Shown here piece by piece: positions 53,988-63,178 of a stretch of 64,000 bases of DNA. A model generated the notes under the pieces. The model saw only the letters and a program-made list of their open reading frames with translations, ran no database searches and was not told the DNA's origin. The stretch comes from G963665925 sp963676345 (GTDB lineage: Bacteria; Bacillota; Clostridia; Peptostreptococcales; Acidaminobacteraceae): NCBI GenBank assembly GCA_963676345.2, contig CAXXTS010000003.1, positions 166,153-230,152 on the forward strand, read 5' to 3'. The translations under genes and the position numbers were made by a program. Numbering within the stretch: the stretch's first letter is position 1; each line of letters opens with the position of its first letter.

Positions 53988-54776
53988 CTATATAAATTTA
54001 AGCGCGCTGAGTTTATCATAGAGCTTATCGATGATAACGCCAGGCGCTTCTTCCCAAATTTCCTGTTCTGTGTTGGATTCTGGTGGGAAGATGCGTTTAA
54101 CCTGAGTTGGAGAACCGTTGAGTCCGTATTTGCCTTCATCGCTGTCTTCCATGTCTGCGAGTCCCAAGTGAGGGACTTTATAGTCTGCAGTCGCCACTTT
54201 TCTTTTGAAGGAAGGCAGACGCGGCTGGAAAATGCCTTTTTCGACAGTGATTAAACATGGAAATTGCACTTTAACCACTTCGATAGAGTGGGGCATGTCC
54301 ATTTCGAGTGTGATGTCTTTTTTAGAGAGGTCATTGATTTTACAAACATTGGCCACATGGGGGATTTCAAGAAACTCAGCAATTTCTGGACCCACTTGAG
54401 CGGTATCGCCATCTGTGGTCATTTTTCCGCAGATAATGAGGTCAGGGGTCGCTATCTTTTTGATGCCCTGCGCCAGGGTGTAAGAGGTAGCCAGCACATC
54501 TGCACCAGCAAATTTACGGTCGCTGAGTAAGGCACCTTTATCTGCGCCCATCATAAAGGCTTCGCGGATAACCGATTCAGCCTGCGGGGGCCCCATACTT
54601 AAAACGTGAATTGTAGCACCATATGTTTCTTTAAGTTGTAAAGCGGTTTCAATTGCATACAGATCATAGGGATTCATTTTAGAAGCAACACCATCGCGTT
54701 TAAGGACGCCGGTTTTTTCGTCGACTTCTACTTGAGTTGTCCCTGGAACCTGCTTAATACATACAAGTATGTCCAT
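53988..54776 (-). CDS. lctB: electron-transfer flavoprotein beta subunit (LctB-like)
   Basis: 262 residues. Typical EtfB pattern: VCIKQVPGTTQVEVDEKTG, MNPYDLYAIETALQLKE, the AMP/FAD-binding DLIICGKMTTDGDTAQVGPEIAE and a C-terminal tail. The GDTAQVGP loop matches bifurcating-type EtfB proteins. Start at MDILV is set by AAGGAGGGCTCT; a longer frame upstream would include the operator region. First gene of the lctB-lctC-lctD-lctP operon, with a FadR-type operator and a cre box just upstream. Confidence 0.92.
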   Translation of the reverse strand: MDILVCIKQVPGTTQVEVDEKTGVLKRDGVASKMNPYDLYAIETALQLKETYGATIHVLSMGPPQAESVIREAFMMGADKGALLSDRKFAGADVLATSYTLAQGIKKIATPDLIICGKMTTDGDTAQVGPEIAEFLEIPHVANVCKINDLSKKDITLEMDMPHSIEVVKVQFPCLITVEKGIFQPRLPSFKRKVATADYKVPHLGLADMEDSDEGKYGLNGSPTQVKRIFPPESNTEQEIWEEAPGVIIDKLYDKLSALKFI

Positions 54777-54837
54777 AGAGCCCTCCTTGATATGAAAAGA
54801 CATATGTGAATAATGACTAAAATACAACATTGGTCAG

Positions 54838-54850
54838 GTGGTCTGACCAC
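54838..54850. promoter_or_regulatory. FadR/LldR-type operator of the lactate operon
   Basis: GTGGTCTGACCAC, a perfect inverted repeat around one base, contains TGGTCTGACCA, which fits the FadR-subfamily consensus TNGTNNNACNA exactly. A second copy of the half site (TGGTCAG at 54831) makes a larger repeat with CTGACCA. It lies about 60 bases before lctB, downstream of the likely -10 box. Confidence 0.72.
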
Positions 54851-54867
54851 TTCGTTAATTAAATCAT

Positions 54868-54881
54868 AGCAAACGTTTTCA
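54868..54881 (-). promoter_or_regulatory. cre (CcpA) box in the lactate promoter
   Basis: On the minus strand TGAAAACGTTTGCT fits TGWAANCGNTNNCW with no mismatch. It abuts a TATGAT -10-like hexamer (54863-54868), where CcpA binding would block transcription while preferred sugars are present. Confidence 0.65.
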
Positions 54882-55083
54882 GAAAAATCACGCAAAGTTA
54901 GAAAATTCACAAAAATAAAAGTAGAACTTTTACCATTTTAGCGGGTTGAGAAGCTTAAAAAAATTCAACCGCTTTAGAAATTACCGATAAATAGTTAAAT
55001 TGTTAACATAAATGTGTGGTGTAGTTGACAAACTGTACATCATAAGTGCATTACCATTTGTAGGGAAGGGACATAAAGACATG

Positions 55084-55121
55084 AAAAAATCCCACGCCCG
55101 AAGTAGCCCGGGTGCGGGATT
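55084..55121 (-). terminator. terminator of the GntR gene
   Basis: Imperfect GC-rich stem (AATCCC-GCACCCG with CGGGCGTGGGATT on the minus strand) followed by six T residues, 10 bases past the GntR stop. Confidence 0.75.
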
Positions 55122-55131
55122 AAGGTAGGCC

Positions 55132-55833
55132 CTATATTTTGGGTGCTTGTCGACTGTTTACAACCAGATCAAAGTGTATGCACATTTCTTTGGCAGCAGC
55201 ACTGCTGTTGCCGCTTATGATGGCATCGCAAACCTTTTGATGCTGTTCTGTAAGAACGCCAGGATCATTGACCCAGACGTTGACGGACTCCCGTGCTTCT
55301 TCAATAAAATTGGTGAGAATAGCATTAATGGCACCCATAACGGTTGTAATGAGAATGTTTTTAGAAGCTTCTGCAATCAGTAAGTGGAAGGCTCTATCAA
55401 ATGTGGCCTTTTCTTCTTCATCGCGAGTGGCTTTAATGGCAGCGACAAGTCTTGTTAATTCTTCTTTTTGAGCGTCATCAATTCGAGAAGCTGCGAGTCT
55501 AGCGGCTTCACATTCAAGAATTTGGCGCATTTCCAGGATTTCATTAAAGGTCCCCCCGCTGAGCTTAAACATGACAGAGAGCGGTTCTAGCCACTGCGAA
55601 CCTGCTGACTCTCTTATAAAATTGCCTTCGCCTTGACGGCTCTCAATGATGCCCAATATTTCTAGGCTGCGCACAGCCTCACGAATGCTTGAGCGAGAAG
55701 CCTCAAAGGTTTCTGCCATATCTCTTTCTGAGGGCAGCTTGTCACCAGCTTTAAGTTCACCGGATAGAATCATGCCCTGTATTTGCTCAACGATTAGTTG
55801 ATAGACCTTTTTGCTTTTCACTGGTGTGAACAT
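55132..55833 (-). CDS. GntR/FadR-family regulator, probable lactate-operon repressor
   Basis: 233 residues. N-terminal winged helix (about 5-70: GDKLPSERDMAETFEASRSSIREAVRSLEILG) and an all-helical FCD effector domain (about 80-225). The FCD metal ligands are plausible in the helices with EMRQILECEAARLAASR and ERAFHLLIAEAS-like FDRAFHLLIAEAS. It resembles LldR/PdhR/LctA regulators that respond to lactate. Start at MFTPVKS follows AAAGGGTTGATACT. It lies just upstream of the lactate operon in the same direction, and the operator at 54838 is its likely target. Confidence 0.88.
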   Translation of the reverse strand: MFTPVKSKKVYQLIVEQIQGMILSGELKAGDKLPSERDMAETFEASRSSIREAVRSLEILGIIESRQGEGNFIRESAGSQWLEPLSVMFKLSGGTFNEILEMRQILECEAARLAASRIDDAQKEELTRLVAAIKATRDEEEKATFDRAFHLLIAEASKNILITTVMGAINAILTNFIEEARESVNVWVNDPGVLTEQHQKVCDAIISGNSSAAAKEMCIHFDLVVNSRQAPKI

Positions 55834-55976
55834 AGTATCAACCCTTTGTATATAATTCATTTTAATTTAAGATGCGGTAGACGTTTAAATTATTGTACCA
55901 TCTTTAGCGGCATATGCATGGACTTCCATATAAAAAAATGACGAAATGCCTAAGGATGAAAAATTGATGAAAGTTT

Positions 55977-56022
55977 ATACGGGATAATTAACAGGGGTTA
56001 AGTCCTGTTAATTATCCCGTAT
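55977..56022. repeat. 19-bp perfect inverted repeat after the sigma-54 activator gene
   Basis: Arm begins ATACGGGATAATTAACAGG, 8-base loop, exact complement. It lies 6 bases past the activator stop codon and probably works as its terminator or a 3' stabilising hairpin; T-runs are weak. Confidence 0.7.
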
Positions 56023-56028
56023 ACAATC

Positions 56029-58092
56029 CTATTTACTGTGTGTATCTAAAAACTGTTGGCCATGAGGGGTTATGAAACTCCCACTTCTGCCCCGTTTTAC
56101 AATTATAAAGTCAAGCTGTTGAAGAACAGAAAGCACTTTTTTTAATGTGTTTTCAGTCATGTCAAAATGATGCTTTTCAAGCAGTTCAATCAGGTGCTTA
56201 CGACCAGCGGTTTTACCCAGGGTATTTAAAAACTGAATAGACTTTAGTACACGTAGGGCTACATCTAAATCGGTGACAGCGCTGATGGCATCTGCGTCGT
56301 TTAAGGCAAGTATGCTGGTCGAAGCATCAAGTACATGGCTGGATGCCTGCTCAATAATGTACTGGGGCAGTGCTCCAACATCTGCAATTTCAGAGAGTTC
56401 AACGGTCGAAATATAATTTGCGACATTGTGAAGCTCTCGGATGTTTCCGGGCCATCTGTAAGACATAATGACTTTCTGGCAGGCAGGTGTCAGTATGTAT
56501 TGATGTTCTGTAAATGTGCTGAGCAGTGGTAAAATGTCATCTATCCGTTTTCTTAGAGGGGGCAGCTCAATTGGGAAGACATTAAGTCTATAAAACAAAT
56601 CGCTTCTGAACTTGCCCTGTTCTATGAGTGACATGGGATTTTTATGTGTTGCCGCAATGACACGTACATCAATGTCTATGATGCGGTCAGAGCCTATTGG
56701 GGTTATCTGGCGTTCTTGGAGAACACGCAGGAGCTTGGCTTGAAGGTGCATGGGCATATCGCCAACTTCATCAAGAAAGATGGTGCCGTTGTTGGCAAGC
56801 TCAAACAGACCCTTTTTTCCTTCCTTGAGGGCACCGGTAAAGGAACCGCTCGCGTAGCCAAAAAGCTCACTTTCTAAAAGATTCTCTGGAATAGCCGATC
56901 CGTTAATGGCGATAAAGGGCTGTTGACTTCTTGCAGAAGCATTGTGGATAGCCTGTGCAAGCACTTCCTTTCCCGTACCGCTCTCACCTGTGATGAGAAC
57001 CGTTAGGTCGGTTTGGGCAATACGCCGACTTTTTGCGATAATATCACGTATGCTCTTTGACTGGGTTACAATGTCGCTGAAAGTATACTTGGCAATCTGC
57101 CCTTTTTTTCGAAGCTTTTGCGAGAGGTTTTGTTCAAGTTTCTTGATGTAGGTGACCTCTTGAAAGCTGAAGTACATCCGTTTGTCCTTGTTGAAATGCA
57201 CAATGTTGCGTTTTTCAATGTTCAAATGTCGGTTGTTAAAGCTGATGAGGTCATTGATGTAGTCGGTTGGGTAATACTGACGGATGTTGGTCTGGTTGAC
57301 CACGTCATGGAAATACTGATCAACTACGGAGCCGCTGACGTTGAACATCTGATTAAACTTCTTATTATGGATGAGGATGCGTCCCTCAGGGTCAGTGAGT
57401 ACGATGGCATCGTGTGACAAATCCAGCATGAAGTCCAGTTCCTCAGTGCGTGTGAGCAAGGAGCTGTAGTTGTCTGTAACGGTTTCATTTGCAGTGAAAA
57501 TTTTCTGGTAGTACTGGTATAGACTCTGTTGAACATCCTTGTTGTCAACACCCAGGCGACTCATGATTAAGAGCATGGTAGAAATGTCCACCACACGGTC
57601 TTCAAGGTCAAAGGTCTTGTGAATGTAGTCAGGAATCAGATCCATTTCGGAGGGGGAAATGGCATAGAGAATATCGCTGAAATCTTTGCCGCTTTCGTAT
57701 GGAATCAGGTTGACGTGTTTAATGCCAATATTGTATAGCGATGCAACAGATTCCAGGGTGGTTTCAATATTGTCATTTACAACGAGGACATCTTCTCCTT
57801 CAGGAATTCTGTAAATTTGGGACATACCCTGTTTTAAAAACGTGCGTCGCGCAATGATGATGTTTTCTGGATTCTGAACGTACTCCCTGATTTTAATGGC
57901 TCTTGAGCCTGCCATGATTAAAATAAGGTCTTCATTGATGTGGGTATCGTTTGAAAACTGGTCAATATAATACCGGTTAACCTTGACGTAGTCGCCGAAG
58001 ACTTCTTTTATATTTGCTGAAATGATCTCCCCGACATTGTTGGGGCGGTCATTTTTGATTTTGGAATCAGATATAACTGCGATGGTTTTCAT
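56029..58092 (-). CDS. sigma-54-dependent enhancer-binding activator with atypical C-terminus
   Basis: 687 residues. The N-terminal 200 residues resemble a PrpR_N-like sensory domain (MKTIAVISDSKIKN, EDVLVVNDNIETTLES). A PAS domain (about 218-330) and an AAA+ domain (about 345-585) follow: Walker A GESGTGKE, the sigma-54 contact loop GSFTGA (Ser in place of Ala), Walker B GTIFLDEVGDM, and RWPGNIREL. The C-terminus (about 625-687) is not the usual Fis helix-turn-helix but looks like a winged helix (MTENTLKKVLSVLQQLDFIIVKRGRSGSFITPHG). It is divergent from the peptide operon whose promoter is of the -24/-12 type, so it is its probable activator. Confidence 0.9.
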   Translation of the reverse strand: MKTIAVISDSKIKNDRPNNVGEIISANIKEVFGDYVKVNRYYIDQFSNDTHINEDLILIMAGSRAIKIREYVQNPENIIIARRTFLKQGMSQIYRIPEGEDVLVVNDNIETTLESVASLYNIGIKHVNLIPYESGKDFSDILYAISPSEMDLIPDYIHKTFDLEDRVVDISTMLLIMSRLGVDNKDVQQSLYQYYQKIFTANETVTDNYSSLLTRTEELDFMLDLSHDAIVLTDPEGRILIHNKKFNQMFNVSGSVVDQYFHDVVNQTNIRQYYPTDYINDLISFNNRHLNIEKRNIVHFNKDKRMYFSFQEVTYIKKLEQNLSQKLRKKGQIAKYTFSDIVTQSKSIRDIIAKSRRIAQTDLTVLITGESGTGKEVLAQAIHNASARSQQPFIAINGSAIPENLLESELFGYASGSFTGALKEGKKGLFELANNGTIFLDEVGDMPMHLQAKLLRVLQERQITPIGSDRIIDIDVRVIAATHKNPMSLIEQGKFRSDLFYRLNVFPIELPPLRKRIDDILPLLSTFTEHQYILTPACQKVIMSYRWPGNIRELHNVANYISTVELSEIADVGALPQYIIEQASSHVLDASTSILALNDADAISAVTDLDVALRVLKSIQFLNTLGKTAGRKHLIELLEKHHFDMTENTLKKVLSVLQQLDFIIVKRGRSGSFITPHGQQFLDTHSK

Positions 58093-58197
58093 TTTGAAGA
58101 CCCCATTTCTAAACCCGTTTTCCGCATAGAATTTTCATAATTCATTATAGCATTATGAAACCCCAATTATTCATGGATTTCCTTAAGGTATGGACGC

Positions 58198-58212
58198 GTG
58201 CATCTTATGCAC
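58198..58212. promoter_or_regulatory. candidate upstream activating sequence for the sigma-54 activator
   Basis: GTGCATCTTATGCAC, perfect 6-bp arms around CTT, about 140 bases upstream of the -24 element, a usual distance for enhancer sites. A partial match, GGATGCATGAATTT, occurs near 58262. Confidence 0.5.
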
Positions 58213-58336
58213 TGAATTTAGAGGGGATTAGAGGAGGTACACTTTTAAAATCTGTCGCAGAGGATGCATGAATTTTGAGTCCGTCTTCAAACAAAGTTTA
58301 CAAATCAGACATAAATTCATTGCGTTTTCTTAACAA

Positions 58337-58354
58337 TTGGCATTGTTCTTGCAA
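58337..58354 (+). promoter_or_regulatory. sigma-54 (-24/-12) promoter of the peptide operon
   Basis: TTGGCATTGTTCTTGCAA has GG and GC exactly 10 bases apart and follows TGGCA-N6-TTGCA closely. It lies 27 bases before the peptidase start codon and is divergent from the sigma-54 activator gene. Confidence 0.85.
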
Positions 58355-58380
58355 TTAGATTAGGGGTGTGAGGTGACACG

Positions 58381-60285
58381 ATGTGTAAGAAACTTATGGA
58401 AGATGATTTTTTGAAAACCAAAATACCAACAAATTTGCAGATAGATCCAAGGGGAGACTATCTCTATTATATTGTCTCAGAATTCAAGCTGGATGAAAAT
58501 CGATATGAAAGAAGCCTGTGGCAATATGATCTAAAAAAACAGACGACAGGAAAAATCCTTCTAGGCTTTGAACCAAAAGCTTATACATTCAAAGAGGACT
58601 TCCTATTTGTATGGGAAAACACAGGGGAACAGACGACATTCTATTCGTATGATCCCAAAGTTAGTAAAACAGAAGCTGTGTGCAGTGTCCCTTTTATCGT
58701 AAGCTCTGTAGGCTGTGGTAGAAAGCTCTATTTTACAGCGGCCATTCGAAATGATCAGGTGAACTTGAATGTGGCTACATCAGAGTCGGCCCCCTTTTTT
58801 ACTGAGGGGCAAGGTGTTAGAGGGCGTACCGTCAATGCTTTATTTGAGGCAGATTATACCGGCAAGCAGGTTCGTGTTCTGACCGGTCTGGAAATGGACA
58901 TAAACCTGATAGATTTTGACCTCAGCCGAAATCGGATTGCCTTTACAGCCTTTAAGTCTGCACACTTAAAGCCTATTGCTTCTTGTGTATATACATACGA
59001 TGTTTTAACCGATGTTCTGCTTAAATTTACAAATTCTGAGTACCGGATCGATGGATTGCAAGCCATGTCTGATACCAGTATTTACTTTGCAGGCGTCAAT
59101 TTAAGCCAGTCTAATAGAAATGACAATCAGCAGGTCTATCAGGTCAATCTGACAAGCGGACAAGTCTGTCAGGTGGGCCAGCATTTAGATATGAGTAATG
59201 AAAGTCCTGTGATTGTTACAGATAGTATGTTTGCAGAAGGCAGCACTCAAAAATGCTATAAAGATACATATTATCACCTCCGGGTGGCAGAAGACAGGCA
59301 GGTTATCTGCCTTCAAGAAAAGGATGGAACAAGGCGGTGTATTGACACAGGTCTTAAGAGCATCACAAGCTTTGATGTATCAGGAGACGCTATTTATCTA
59401 ATTGGCATGAAAGACCTAAAACTGCTTGAGCTTTATAAGTATGATGGAACCCATCTATCCCAACTGACAGAGCTGGGCGGATGGCTGGATGCCTACACAC
59501 TCTCAAGGCCCGAGCCTATGCGTGTACAGACATCAACCGAGGAGATTAGAGGCTGGGTGTATCCGCCTATTGATGACCATAAAGAGTCGGCGCCTGCAGT
59601 GCTGATGATTCACGGCGGGCCAAAGATGGTCTATTCTGATGTCTTTGCCTTTGATATTCAGCTCCTGTGTGCTAAAGGCTACTTTGTATTATGCGCAAAT
59701 CCTATGGGAAGCGATGGAAGAGGCGATGCTTTTGCCGACATAAGAGGCCGGTTTTATGAGCTGCCATATGAACAACTGATGGCATTTGTCGATGAAGCTT
59801 TAAATACCTTTCCGAGAATTGATGAAGAGGCACTCGGTGTCACAGGCGGTTCCTACGGCGGATATATGACAAACCATATTATTACGCGCACACACCGCTT
59901 TCGCGCGGCGGTTTCAGAGCGGGGCATCAGCAACATGATGAGTGCACTTACCGCATCTGACATTGGTTTTGCTTATGTTTCTGAATATGCAGACCAAAGA
60001 GACCTTTGGACCCATCCACAGGTGCTTCTCGACATGTCACCAGTCCTTTTTGCTGGCGCAGTGAAGACACCAACGCTCTTCAATCATGGAAAAGACGACT
60101 TCCGGTGCCATTACACCGAATCACTCAATATGTACAGTGCCTTGGTTCAGCAGGGAATACCAGCAAGGCTCTGCCTCTACGAAGGCGAGAATCACAGTTT
60201 GGTAACCCGGGGCAGACCCAAGTCTAAGTTGACGCGGTACCAAGAGCTAACACGGTGGTTTGACAGATGTTTGAAGAGAGGATAA
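58381..60285 (+). CDS. S9-family serine peptidase (prolyl oligopeptidase / acylaminoacyl-peptidase type)
   Basis: 634 residues, no signal peptide, so cytoplasmic. N-terminal beta-propeller (about 1-370) and C-terminal alpha/beta-hydrolase domain (about 385-634). Catalytic triad: Ser491 in GGSYGGYMT, Asp573 in HGKDDFR, His605 in GENHS; HGGPK forms the oxyanion region. It would trim imported oligopeptides. GAGGTGACACG precedes the ATG. First gene of a sigma-54-controlled operon with an M20 peptidase 6 bp downstream and a peptide-type ABC importer. Confidence 0.92.
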   Translation: MCKKLMEDDFLKTKIPTNLQIDPRGDYLYYIVSEFKLDENRYERSLWQYDLKKQTTGKILLGFEPKAYTFKEDFLFVWENTGEQTTFYSYDPKVSKTEAVCSVPFIVSSVGCGRKLYFTAAIRNDQVNLNVATSESAPFFTEGQGVRGRTVNALFEADYTGKQVRVLTGLEMDINLIDFDLSRNRIAFTAFKSAHLKPIASCVYTYDVLTDVLLKFTNSEYRIDGLQAMSDTSIYFAGVNLSQSNRNDNQQVYQVNLTSGQVCQVGQHLDMSNESPVIVTDSMFAEGSTQKCYKDTYYHLRVAEDRQVICLQEKDGTRRCIDTGLKSITSFDVSGDAIYLIGMKDLKLLELYKYDGTHLSQLTELGGWLDAYTLSRPEPMRVQTSTEEIRGWVYPPIDDHKESAPAVLMIHGGPKMVYSDVFAFDIQLLCAKGYFVLCANPMGSDGRGDAFADIRGRFYELPYEQLMAFVDEALNTFPRIDEEALGVTGGSYGGYMTNHIITRTHRFRAAVSERGISNMMSALTASDIGFAYVSEYADQRDLWTHPQVLLDMSPVLFAGAVKTPTLFNHGKDDFRCHYTESLNMYSALVQQGIPARLCLYEGENHSLVTRGRPKSKLTRYQELTRWFDRCLKRG

Positions 60286-60291
60286 AGAGGT

Positions 60292-61356
60292 ATGAAGACA
60301 CTTGCACTACTTAAAGAACTCATAAAGGTGGATTCCTCCACCAAGGAAAATGCCAATCAGCTCATTGCTTTTTCCAAAAAATATCTGGACAAACAGGGCA
60401 TTCAAGGAGAAATCATAGAAAATAAAGGGTATATGAGTTATGTTTCCACAATTGGTACAGGAGACAAAACCCTGATTTTAAATGGGCATATGGATGTGGT
60501 TTCTGGAAAAGCCGGTCAGTTTGAACCCATTGAAGCAGAGGGAAAGCTCTATGGTCGTGGCGCAGCAGACATGAAAGGTGGCTGTGCGGCAATGATCCAG
60601 GCCTTTTGCAAGTTGGCGGACATGCCTCTAAAATGCAAGGTCATGCTCCAAATCGTTTCCGATGAAGAAACGGGTGGCTTTAACTGTACCAAGCACCTGG
60701 CGGACACAGGCTATTTAGGGGATTTTGTCATTTGCACTGAACCGACTCAAATGAACCCCTCCATACAGTCAAAGGGCATGATTAAAGTGGATATTATAAC
60801 AACAGGACGTCCTGCACATGGGTCCCGACCTTGGGAAGGGGACAATGCCATTGAAAAGGCCTTCAAGAATTATGAAGCCATTCGGAATTTGCCCATCCTT
60901 AAAGAGAGTGGTCACTTTTATGAAAGTTCGACTGTGAATTTAGCGCTGATTGAAGGGGGCGACATATACAACCGTGTCCCGGCAACCTGCCGCATGGGAC
61001 TGGATATTCGCTATGTCCCCCACCTAAATCCAAGAGAAATTGTAGCCCAAATCCAGAAACAGGTTTGTGGAAGGGTTGAAATTATAAATATTGAACCGGG
61101 TGTACTGGTTGAACCGACACACCCTTATATTGATATAGTAGCGCAGGCCATTTCACGGGTGACCCCAGATGCGGACTTTGAAATTGTGGGTCAGCACGGC
61201 GGGTCGGATGCTCGATTTTTTGCATCCCGCGGGATTCCGGCCATTGAACTAGGTCCCAAGGGCGACAATTGGCATGGCGATGGAGAATATGTCGATATTC
61301 AGTCTGTAAAGGATTTAGAGCAGTTGCTCGTAGAAATCGCAAGAATATTTGAGTAA
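60292..61356 (+). CDS. M20-family peptidase (ArgE/DapE/CPG2 type)
   Basis: 354 residues. Zinc ligands and catalytic residues follow the family order: NGHMDVVSG (His, Asp), GRGAADMKGGCAAM (bridging Asp), VSDEETGG (Glu pair), CTEPTQ, and HGGSDARFF near the end; the lid domain has the GRPAHGSRPWEG segment. It is annotated in relatives as acetylornithine deacetylase or succinyl-diaminopimelate desuccinylase, but in this setting a dipeptidase or deacylase role in peptide use is likelier. It lies 6 bp after the S9 gene. Confidence 0.9.
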   Translation: MKTLALLKELIKVDSSTKENANQLIAFSKKYLDKQGIQGEIIENKGYMSYVSTIGTGDKTLILNGHMDVVSGKAGQFEPIEAEGKLYGRGAADMKGGCAAMIQAFCKLADMPLKCKVMLQIVSDEETGGFNCTKHLADTGYLGDFVICTEPTQMNPSIQSKGMIKVDIITTGRPAHGSRPWEGDNAIEKAFKNYEAIRNLPILKESGHFYESSTVNLALIEGGDIYNRVPATCRMGLDIRYVPHLNPREIVAQIQKQVCGRVEIINIEPGVLVEPTHPYIDIVAQAISRVTPDADFEIVGQHGGSDARFFASRGIPAIELGPKGDNWHGDGEYVDIQSVKDLEQLLVEIARIFE

Positions 61357-61460
61357 GCATCAACAGGATATTAAAGGGCGCATTTGACCCCTTTAATTAT
61401 AGAAACATTGATATTCCGGGGGAGGAGCTAGACCGGGATGAAAAAGGAGAGGAGACAAAC

Positions 61461-63017
61461 ATGAAGAAAGTACTATCACTACTTATGGTCATGGCACTGA
61501 TTGTCGGTACACTGGCAGGCTGTGCGTCAAAACCTGCAGAGGAGCCTGCAGCAAATGATCAACAGTCAAGTACAGAGAGTTCAACAGAGGCGGCACCGGA
61601 GGTGGTCAAGGATGAGCTGAAAATTGCCCTATCTACAGACATTACATCTCTAGACCCACAGGGACACAATGATATTTCTTCTGAGAAGGTATCATTCCTG
61701 CTGTTCAACAGACTGTTCAAGCTGAACACGGATTTTGAAGTTGTACCTGATCTTGCACAGAGCTGGGAACAACCTTCAGATACGGAGTGGATTATTAAGA
61801 TCAAAGAGGGTGTTCTCTTCCATGATGGTTCAGAAATGAAAGCGTCAGATGTGAAGTATTCCCTAGAGCGTTCAATGACAATGCCAAAGGTTCAACACGT
61901 TTTGGCAGAGGTAGATTCAATTGAAGTTGTAGATGATTACACCGTTAAGATTACGACAAAGACAGCTTTTGCACCATTCCTTTATACACTTGTACATGCA
62001 GGGGCATCGATTCTGCCACAAGCATACGTTGAGTCTGGTGATGACTTTAATATGCCAATCGGCTCAGGCCCTTACAAGTTTGTTGAGTGGGTTTCTGGTG
62101 ACAAGGTAATGCTAGAAAAGAATGCAGACTACTATGATAGCGACAATATGGGCCAAATGAATGAAATCGTGTTCAAGGTTATTCCAGAAGGCACATCTAG
62201 AACCATTGCCCTTGAAACAGGTGAAGTAGATGTTGTATTTGAACTGCCTTCAAATGATGTAAGTAAAGTTGAGGATGCTGGCGATCTTCAAATGTATACA
62301 TCGCCATCGACGCGTATTGATTACCTTGGCATGAATACACAAATGGCGCCATTTGACAACAAGCTGGTGCGTCAAGCATTCAACTACGCTGTTGACAAGG
62401 AATCTGTCATGGTGGTTGCAATTGACGGTACAGGTGTACCAACAGAGTCGATTCTTGCACCATCTATGCTAGGCTACCAAGCAGCAGACTACACATACGA
62501 TCCTGAAAAAGCGAGAGTACTGCTTGCAGAAGCGGGCTATCCTGATGGATTCGACATGGTACTTTGGGCATCTGGTGACCAGCGAAAGAGAATGGCTGAA
62601 GTGATTCAGGCCAATCTAATGGATGTGGGCATTAATGCTTCAATAGAAATGCTAGAGTGGGGCACATACATAGATGCGCTCATGGCTGGTGAAGGTCAAG
62701 CATTTGTTATGGGCTGGACTTCCAATCCAGATCCTGATTCAACATTGACGCCGCTATATTACTCAGGCAGCGTTGGTGGCATGAACTTTACGCGAATTGA
62801 AGACGAAAAAATCGATGAGCTGATTATGGCTGGTCGTGTTGAAATGGACCTTCAAAAGCGTGTTGAAATTTACAATGAGCTTCATGCATACGGTATGGAG
62901 CAGGCACCACTGGTTCCTCTATTTACAAAGAACAACCTCGTTGGTGCAAATGCAGGTCTTTCAGGTGTTGAAATGAGCCCTCAAGGTCTGTGGAACATTG
63001 AAAAAATCACTTACTAA
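61461..63017 (+). CDS. peptide-binding lipoprotein, SBP family 5
   Basis: 518 residues. Lipoprotein signal with LAGC lipobox (Cys21), an acidic Ser/Thr/Glu linker, then the SBP_bac_5 domain (LKIALSTDITSLDPQGHND, LLFNRLFKLNTDFEVVPDLAQSWE, EWIIKIKEGVLFHDGSEM, PIGSGPYKFVEW). It resembles dipeptide/oligopeptide binding proteins (DppA/GsiB). Codon usage is biased toward GCA/ACA/GGT, as in highly expressed genes. GGAGAGGAGACAAAC precedes the ATG. Two hairpins follow before the permease gene, a common way to make more binding protein than permease. Confidence 0.92.
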   Translation: MKKVLSLLMVMALIVGTLAGCASKPAEEPAANDQQSSTESSTEAAPEVVKDELKIALSTDITSLDPQGHNDISSEKVSFLLFNRLFKLNTDFEVVPDLAQSWEQPSDTEWIIKIKEGVLFHDGSEMKASDVKYSLERSMTMPKVQHVLAEVDSIEVVDDYTVKITTKTAFAPFLYTLVHAGASILPQAYVESGDDFNMPIGSGPYKFVEWVSGDKVMLEKNADYYDSDNMGQMNEIVFKVIPEGTSRTIALETGEVDVVFELPSNDVSKVEDAGDLQMYTSPSTRIDYLGMNTQMAPFDNKLVRQAFNYAVDKESVMVVAIDGTGVPTESILAPSMLGYQAADYTYDPEKARVLLAEAGYPDGFDMVLWASGDQRKRMAEVIQANLMDVGINASIEMLEWGTYIDALMAGEGQAFVMGWTSNPDPDSTLTPLYYSGSVGGMNFTRIEDEKIDELIMAGRVEMDLQKRVEIYNELHAYGMEQAPLVPLFTKNNLVGANAGLSGVEMSPQGLWNIEKITY

Positions 63018-63027
63018 TTAAAAGGGT

Positions 63028-63065
63028 GCAGTGTCTGGCCCACCTAGTGGGTCAGACACTGCTTT
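63028..63065 (+). terminator. attenuating hairpin after the binding-protein gene
   Basis: A 10-bp perfect stem (GCAGTGTCTG / CAGACACTGC) extended inside by CCCA / TGGG, then TTTAAGAG. Probably a partial terminator within the operon. Confidence 0.7.
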
Positions 63066-63100
63066 AAGAGATATGAAGGCACACTTCACAATCCCTAAAG

Positions 63101-63178
63101 AAACTGCACAGGATAATCAAAATACAAATTAAATCCAGCCGGCTCATTTGTATTTCGGTTATCCTGCACTGGCAGTTT
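63101..63178 (+). terminator. long imperfect hairpin with T-run before the permease gene
   Basis: Arms CAGGATAATCAAAATACAAA (63109 on) and its near complement (63146-63166) pair over 21 bases with two non-Watson-Crick positions, extended by AAACTGC / GCAGTTT and ending in TTTTTAT. It looks like a second strong terminator or processing site between binding protein and permease. Confidence 0.6.

Larger units (their letters stand above)
54777..55131. other. regulatory region of the lactate operon
   Basis: 355 bp without a gene. From left to right it holds the 5' leader of lctB, a FadR-type operator, a -10-like TATGAT overlapping a cre box, about 150 bp of AT-rich sequence with no clear element, and the terminator of the GntR gene. 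Confidence 0.6.
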
